From NCBI GenBank assembly GCA_035687745.1, contig DASRVA010000148.1, positions 1 through 20,837 on the forward strand: a stretch of 20,837 nt of DNA, given 5' to 3'. The notes under the pieces are model-generated. The model did not search any database, was not told where the DNA came from, and saw only the letters and a list, made by a program, of their open reading frames with translations. This document shows, in pieces, positions 19,348 through 20,837 of the stretch. The stretch comes from DASRVA01 sp035687745 (GTDB lineage Bacteria; Gemmatimonadota; Gemmatimonadetes; JACCXV01; JAHWKZ01). The first letter of the stretch is position 1; each line of letters starts with the position of its first letter. The position numbers and the translations under genes are program-made.

Positions 19348-20837
19348 AAACCGTCGGCGAGGCCTCCGCCGCGGAGGTCGCTCCGCCCGTAGAGGAGCCC
19401 CGTCTCCGCGCCCACCTCGATCCCCTCCGCGCGTCCCGAATAGTCCCCCCGCGTGCGGAGCGCGTGCCCCATCGCCTCGAGCGCCCGTACCGTGTCCTCG
19501 GAGAGCCCGAACGGCTCGACGGCGATCGTGTCCGGAAGGTGCTGATGGTGGACGCGCCGGGCGTCCAAGGCCTCGGCGAACGTCATCCCGTAGTCGATGG
19601 CGTCGATCAGGATCTGGGTCACGGTCGTGATGATCGTCGAGCCTCCGGGTGTGCCCACCACGTATCGGACCCGGCCCTCCTTCTCGACGATCGTGGGCGT
19701 CATGGCCGAAAGCGGCCGCTTCAAAGGCTCGATCGCGTTCGCCTCTCCCTGCACGAGCCCGTACTCGTTGGGGACTCCGGGCTTGATCGTGAAGTCGTCC
19801 ATCTCGTCGTTCAGGAAGATCCCGGCCGCGGTCTCGAGCGAGCCGAACCAGCCGTTGATCGTGGTCGTGGACGACACCGCGTTGCCTTCGGGATCGACGA
19901 TCGAGAAGTGGGTGGTCTGCTCGGCCTCCGCCGCGGCCACCGGAACCGGGACGCCGGGGAGGGGCTCGATCTCCTCCGACCGTGTCGCGCGGAGCGTGTC
20001 GATCGTGGCCGCCAGCCCGCGCGCGAAGGCCTCGGTCATGATCGTGTCGGGGATGTCGACGAAGTCGGCGTCGCCGAGAACCGCGTTCCGCACCGCATAG
20101 GCCCGCTTCATCGACTCGACGATTCGGTGCACGGACCGCGCCCCGTGCCACGGATACTCGCGCAGGTCGAACGCCTCGACCTGGTCCAGGATCAGCTTCA
20201 TGGTGATCCCGCCCGAGGAGGCCGGGCCCATCGAGTGGACGCGAAAGCCGCGGTAATCGAACGTGACCGGATCCCGCTCCTTGGCCTCGTAGCGGGCCAG
20301 ATCCTCGTGCGTGACGAGGCCCCCCGTCCGCTCCATCGCGCTCACGATCGAGTCCGCGATCTCGCCCCGATAGAAAGGTTCCGGGCCGTGCCCGGCGATG
20401 AGCCGCAGCGAGTGCGCGAGCGCGGGCTGGCGCAGCGTGTCGCCGATGGCCGGGACCTGTCCGCGCGGAAGCAGGATCGCCGCGGCGCCGGGGAAGCGGC
20501 GGATGTCGCTAGCCTTGGCCGCGATCACGTCGTGGAAGTAGGCGTCGACCGGGAATCCCTCCTCGGCCAGCCGGACGGCCGGCTCGACCAGGTCCCGCCA
20601 CGGGAGCGACCCGTGGCGCTCGTGGACGAGCCACATCCCGGCCACCGAGCCCGGGGTCGCGACCGCCAGAGGGCCGAACCAGGAGGGCCGACCGGGAAGC
20701 GGCTCGCCGGATTCGTCCAGGTACATGTCGGCGGTCGCCGCGAGCGGCGCCGCCTCGCGATAGTCGTAGCTGCGGACCCGCCCGTCGGTCCCGCGCCAGA
20801 GCAGGAACCCGCCCCCCCCGATGTTGCCGGCGTAGGG
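19344..20837 (-). CDS. ggt: Gamma-glutamyltransferase (cut by right edge)
   Basis: The frame is open to the right edge; 497 residues are visible and the N-terminus, including any signal peptide, is missing. It begins within the conserved PYAGNIGGGGFLL region. Conserved blocks are FGPLAVATPGSVAGMW, the segment EPFYRGEIADSIV and GPASSGGITM. The autoprocessing site is EQTTHFSIVD: the first Thr (codon 19914-19916) becomes the N-terminal nucleophile of the small subunit. NGWFGSLE and the late VVGTPGGSTIITTV (glycine-rich oxyanion loop) follow. The enzyme is normally exported, splits itself into two subunits, and hydrolyses or transfers gamma-glutamyl groups from glutathione and related peptides. 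The stop shares CTAG with the neighbouring lipoprotein. Confidence 0.95.
   Translation of the reverse strand, partial: PYAGNIGGGGFLLWRGTDGRVRSYDYREAAPLAATADMYLDESGEPLPGRPSWFGPLAVATPGSVAGMWLVHERHGSLPWRDLVEPAVRLAEEGFPVDAYFHDVIAAKASDIRRFPGAAAILLPRGQVPAIGDTLRQPALAHSLRLIAGHGPEPFYRGEIADSIVSAMERTGGLVTHEDLARYEAKERDPVTFDYRGFRVHSMGPASSGGITMKLILDQVEAFDLREYPWHGARSVHRIVESMKRAYAVRNAVLGDADFVDIPDTIMTEAFARGLAATIDTLRATRSEEIEPLPGVPVPVAAAEAEQTTHFSIVDPEGNAVSSTTTINGWFGSLETAAGIFLNDEMDDFTIKPGVPNEYGLVQGEANAIEPLKRPLSAMTPTIVEKEGRVRYVVGTPGGSTIITTVTQILIDAIDYGMTFAEALDARRVHHQHLPDTIAVEPFGLSEDTVRALEAMGHALRTRGDYSGRAEGIEVGAETGLLYGRSDLRGGGLADGF

Noticed and set aside
18061..20151. A 696-codon minus-strand open frame running through the ABC start, the lipoprotein and the gamma-glutamyltransferase region
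   Set aside because: It is out of frame with all recognised genes, is Arg/Gly/Asp repetitive, and conflicts with three well-supported coding regions.

Overview
This window is about 20.8 kb of compact, very GC-rich bacterial chromosome. Single 60-base lines counted by hand give about 75% G+C in the core genes. The predicted products include several lipoproteins, a DsbA-like periplasmic thiol oxidoreductase, a periplasmic-type gamma-glutamyltransferase, an ECF sigma factor and a UbiE/MenG quinone methyltransferase. Together these suggest an aerobic or facultative Gram-negative bacterium. The general style would fit Gemmatimonadota, Eisenbacteria or a similar uncultured high-GC soil or sediment lineage, but nothing in the sequence proves the phylum. 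I see no rRNA, tRNA, CRISPR array or complete insertion sequence.

Layout. (1) 2-4401, plus strand: a tightly packed housekeeping run of a TPR protein (cut by the left edge), a cystathionine gamma-synthase/lyase family enzyme, purD, mutM and a SpoIIAA-like STAS protein. (2) 4355-7212, minus strand: an accessory island of lower GC content (hand-counted lines 52-63%). It holds a 30-residue basic small ORF, a GNAT acetyltransferase, a BBE-like FAD oxidoreductase and a SnoaL/NTF2-like protein. (3) 7235-8934, minus strand: arginase and UbiE/MenG. (4) 8933-11525, plus strand: ECF sigma factor, small membrane protein (putative anti-sigma factor) and a membrane protein with bactofilin-like repeats, all overlapping by 4 bases. 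Two small exported proteins follow (11584-12673). (5) 12670-18401: two minus-strand ABC exporter half-transporters, the first overlapping a YkfC-like NlpC/P60 peptidase. They are separated by a plus-strand lipoprotein/DsbA pair. (6) 18403-20837: a lipoprotein with a VirB10/TrbI-like C-terminal domain, and a gamma-glutamyltransferase cut by the right edge.

How the genes work together. The two ABC proteins carry complementary defects: one has a degenerate Walker B, the other a non-canonical signature. This is the pattern of heterodimeric exporters with a single competent ATP site, so they are predicted partners despite the genes between them. The sigma/membrane/bactofilin-like triad looks like an envelope-stress regulatory operon with its own ECF-type promoter. 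Gene boundaries are unusually tight. Three convergent gene pairs share a CTAG as both stop codons, one divergent pair shares a CATG as both start codons, and another divergent pair starts 1 base apart. Two unrelated genes (mutM and a lipoprotein) share the same promoter geometry placed 8 bases before the start codon, suggesting leaderless mRNAs.
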